7,885 nt of DNA from JBATBW01 sp049662565 (GTDB lineage Bacteria > Bacillota_I > Bacilli_A > Erysipelotrichales > Erysipelotrichaceae). Of this stretch, positions 6,316 through 7,885 are shown in pieces (the stretch's first letter is position 1; every line of letters begins with the position of its first letter). The notes under the pieces are model-generated. The model was not told the origin of the DNA, made no database searches, and saw only the letters and a list, made by a program, of their open reading frames with translations. Both the position numbers and the translations under genes were made by a program. The stretch is taken from positions 1 through 7,885 of the forward strand of contig JBATBW010000085.1 of NCBI GenBank assembly GCA_049662565.1, written 5' to 3'.

Positions 6316-6867
6316 TTAAACTTTAATCTTCTTGATCTCCCTAGCTATATCCTCAATATATTTAATGTCATTAACATCATTATTCTCTAACATCATTTGA
6401 ATTAACAACCCATCCGACAAAAACAACAAACTCCAAGCTAAAGCATCTTTATCATCAATATCCAAATAGGAAGCAATCAAACTCTTAAACTTATTATATC
6501 TATCAATCAATTTATTCTTGATAGTCACATTGCCACTAATCGCCTCATACAAAAAATAAAAACGCATCTGCGCCCCATGCACATTTCTTTCCAATACATA
6601 CTTAGCTAAACGCGGCAAAGAAGTATCCTTATTCTTATCCTGAAGCCAAACTTGTAACTCTTGATATTGTCTATCTAAATAACTATCCATTACCGCAAAC
6701 ATCATATCTTCCTTCGTCTTAAAATGGTAATAAATTGTCCCCTTCGATATTTGGGCAACATTACCAATTTCACTTAAAGAAATATCCCGAAACGACTTAT
6801 TTTCCAAAAGCTGTTCACAAGTACTTACTATTAATTTTTTTATATCATCTTTTCTAGGTGCAGCCAT
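6316..6867 (-). CDS. TetR/AcrR-family transcriptional regulator
   Basis: A 183-residue protein of normal TetR length. The N-terminal DNA-binding domain spans about residues 8-57, with the helix-turn-helix in 30-49: SLSEIGNVAQISKG followed by the family signature TIYYHFKTKEDM. The C-terminal part (60-183) is helical and variable, as expected for a ligand-binding and dimerisation domain; its inducer cannot be read. The ATG at 6867 has a strong AAAAGGAGA ribosome site (6880-6872). It is divergent from the BON-FAD oxidoreductase gene with overlapping promoters, so it may regulate that gene and itself, which is the usual TetR arrangement. It is also upstream of and in line with purC, but that unit has its own promoter and riboswitch, so a role there is less likely. 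No clear TetR palindrome was found in the shared promoter region. Confidence 0.9.
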   Translation of the reverse strand: MAAPRKDDIKKLIVSTCEQLLENKSFRDISLSEIGNVAQISKGTIYYHFKTKEDMMFAVMDSYLDRQYQELQVWLQDKNKDTSLPRLAKYVLERNVHGAQMRFYFLYEAISGNVTIKNKLIDRYNKFKSLIASYLDIDDKDALAWSLLFLSDGLLIQMMLENNDVNDIKYIEDIAREIKKIKV

Positions 6868-6871
6868 AAAA

Positions 6872-6880
6872 TCTCCTTTT
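6872..6880 (-). promoter_or_regulatory. Ribosome binding site of tetR-type gene
   Basis: AAAAGGAGA on the minus strand, 4 nt before the ATG at 6867. If the nearest -10 box (6890-6885) is used, transcription would begin inside or just ahead of this site, leaving a 5' leader of only about 10-12 nt. Confidence 0.7.
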
Positions 6881-6884
6881 TATT

Positions 6885-6914
6885 ATTATACCATGACCAA
6901 ATAACAATTGACAA
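6885..6914 (-). promoter_or_regulatory. Promoter of the tetR-type gene
   Basis: TTGTCA (-35, 6914-6909; 5 of 6) and TATAAT (-10, 6890-6885) with an 18-nt spacer on the minus strand. Its -35 overlaps the -35 of the divergent promoter base for base. The implied leader is very short. An alternative -10 TATAAT lies further upstream at 6934-6929, within the divergent promoter, but its -35 (TTGTAC, 15-nt spacing) is poor. Confidence 0.55.
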
Positions 6915-6936
6915 AATGTAAGCGCTTAATTATAAT
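6908..6936 (+). promoter_or_regulatory. Consensus promoter of the BON-FAD oxidoreductase gene
   Basis: Perfect TTGACA (6908-6913), a 17-nt spacer and perfect TATAAT (6931-6936). Transcription would start near 6943, about 34 nt before the ATG at 6977. Such a strong core promoter suggests that control is by repression, matching the cre box in its spacer. Confidence 0.85.
6917..6930 (+). promoter_or_regulatory. CcpA catabolite-repression (cre) box
   Basis: TGTAAGCGCTTAAT matches the cre consensus TGWAARCGYTWWCW at 13 of 14 positions; the only miss is A for C near the end. Its core TAAGCGCTTA (6919-6928) is a perfect palindrome. It fills the spacer between -35 and -10 of the oxidoreductase promoter, so CcpA bound here would block RNA polymerase. 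It also lies just upstream of the tetR -35. Confidence 0.8.
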
Positions 6937-6976
6937 AAGAATGCAAGTCGTACAAGTAACCGACAACGAGGTATAT

Positions 6977-7885
6977 ATGAACAAATATGAAAAAAAGCTA
7001 AACAAGTTTTTCCCTCAACAAATAAATGTTGAAATTAAAGACAACAAAATCATTCTTGAAGGGGAACTAAACTCTTGGGCCGAAGTCGTCCAAGCCGGCA
7101 AGATATGCGCTACTAAATACAGCAAAATCCATGTTGTAAACCACATTAAGGTAAAAGGATTAGAATTTCCTAAAATGCGAATACCAAATATTCAAAACAA
7201 CGAATTAGAAAACAGCCAACCCGATGTCTTAATAATCGGCGGCGGAATAAATGGATGTGCAATCCTACGAGAACTAAGCCGTTATCAACTAAACTTGCTC
7301 CTAATCGAAAAAGAAAGCGATGTCGCACTTGCCGCTAGTGGTCGCAATGATGGCGAGATCCATCCTGGAGTCGATTTAGGAAAAGGCTCCCTAAAACAAA
7401 AATATGTCGTGCAAGGAAACAGAATGTATGACCAAATATCTAAAGAACTAGATGTCCCCTTTAAAAGAGTAGGCCAATACGTCGCAGTCGACAAAAAATA
7501 CAAACCGTTGTTAAAAATACTTGCGTGGCAAAGAAAGTACATCTGCAAAGTCGATGACACTAAAGTTTTAAGTGGCGAAGAAGTCCACAAACTAGAACCT
7601 GCATTAAAATACGAAAATCGCGTCTTCCTTGCCAACCCAATGGCCGGATCAGTCTGTCCTTATGGTTTAACAATCGCCTATGCCGAAAACGCCATAACCA
7701 ACGGCGCAAAAATATCTTTAAACACCGCAGCCCTATCCATAGAAACTAATGACCATAAAATCATAAGTGTCACAACTAACAAAGGAACAATCTATCCAAA
7801 ATATGTCATCAACTGCGCCGGAGTATATAGCGATGAAATCGCCAAAATGGCCAATGATGAATTCTTCACAATCCATCCCCGCAGT
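6977..7885 (+). CDS. GlpA/LhgO-like FAD-dependent oxidoreductase with N-terminal BON-like domain (3' end beyond window)
   Basis: The first 303 codons are open to the window edge. Residues 16-60 (INVEIKDNKIILEGELNSW ... VVNHIKV) have the beta-alpha pattern of a BON domain (strand, V/I-x-L-x-G-x-L, helix, closing V-x-N-x-I-x-V). A linker (61-82) leads to a DAO-type FAD domain: Rossmann strand with GGGINGCA (88-95), E111 at the end of the second strand for the ribose, then SGRNDGEIHPGVDLGKGSLK (121-140) and the VINCAGVYSDEIA segment (277-289). The family oxidises glycerol-3-phosphate or 2-hydroxy acids and passes electrons to partner subunits or oxygen; the substrate is unresolved. The relatives I know best start directly at the Rossmann strand, so the BON part is an addition of unknown use. 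The start is the ATG at 6977 with ACGAGGT (6965-6971) upstream. Consensus promoter and cre box suggest catabolite-repressed glycerol-phosphate metabolism. Confidence 0.85.
   Translation, partial: MNKYEKKLNKFFPQQINVEIKDNKIILEGELNSWAEVVQAGKICATKYSKIHVVNHIKVKGLEFPKMRIPNIQNNELENSQPDVLIIGGGINGCAILRELSRYQLNLLLIEKESDVALAASGRNDGEIHPGVDLGKGSLKQKYVVQGNRMYDQISKELDVPFKRVGQYVAVDKKYKPLLKILAWQRKYICKVDDTKVLSGEEVHKLEPALKYENRVFLANPMAGSVCPYGLTIAYAENAITNGAKISLNTAALSIETNDHKIISVTTNKGTIYPKYVINCAGVYSDEIAKMANDEFFTIHPRS

Noticed and set aside
6316..6867. TetR-type protein as the regulator of purC-purF
   Set aside because: The purine unit has its own promoter and a riboswitch; the divergent gene with a shared promoter is the more usual target.
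6944..6957. Direct repeat CAAGT...CAAGT in the oxidoreductase leader as an operator
   Set aside because: Only five bases long and not palindromic; too short to separate from chance in A/T-rich DNA.
7285..7635. 116-codon open frame on the minus strand
   Set aside because: It lies opposite the strongly supported FAD oxidoreductase frame, has no ribosome site or recognisable domain, and its open state follows from the codon use of the plus-strand gene.
1..7885. tRNA, rRNA, CRISPR array, transposase or integrase
   Set aside because: No cloverleaf, rRNA-like segment, regularly spaced repeats or recombinase gene was seen on either strand.

Overview
The window reads as chromosome from a low-G+C Gram-positive bacterium (Bacillota). 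Signs of this are the A/T-rich genes, the strong AGGAGG-type ribosome sites, sigma-A-like TTGACA/TATAAT promoters, a C-type purine riboswitch and a CcpA cre box. TGA is used as a stop codon and Trp is read from TGG, so this is not a code-4 mollicute. A gut Firmicute (for example an Erysipelotrichia or Clostridia relative) is a guess from the types of purine and glycerol-3-phosphate oxidase genes; the sequence cannot settle it.

Region 1 (1-3804, minus strand) is a type I restriction-modification operon with its own promoter at 3861-3889. It is read right to left as a half-size specificity protein (3804-3226), the motor/nuclease subunit HsdR (3221-150) and the start of a second, ordinary HsdS (148 to beyond the left edge). 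Junctions are 1-4 nt, so the genes are probably translationally coupled. No hsdM lies in the window; it may lie off the left edge.

Region 2 (3941-6264, minus strand) is a two-gene purine biosynthesis unit. A promoter (6236-6264) and a guanine-type riboswitch (6152-6216) precede purC (6082-5399) and a PurF-family gene (5386-3977), which ends at an intrinsic terminator (3941-3969). The PurF homologue keeps its PRPP and Fe-S cysteine motifs but lacks the N-terminal catalytic cysteine and the other glutamine-site residues, so its glutaminase domain looks dead.

Region 3 (6316-7885) holds a TetR-type regulator (6867-6316, minus) and, divergent from it, the first 303 codons of a GlpA/LhgO-like FAD-dependent oxidoreductase (6977 onward, plus). 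The oxidoreductase carries an N-terminal BON-like domain. The two promoters overlap at their -35 elements, and a near-consensus cre box fills the spacer of the oxidoreductase promoter. This points to catabolite repression, with possible extra control by the TetR protein.

The pieces fit three separate jobs: DNA defence, guanine-controlled purine synthesis, and sugar-repressed glycerol-phosphate (or related hydroxy-acid) oxidation. The best candidates for something little described are the glutaminase-dead PurF under a guanine riboswitch, the half-size HsdS encoded ahead of hsdR, and the BON-oxidoreductase fusion.
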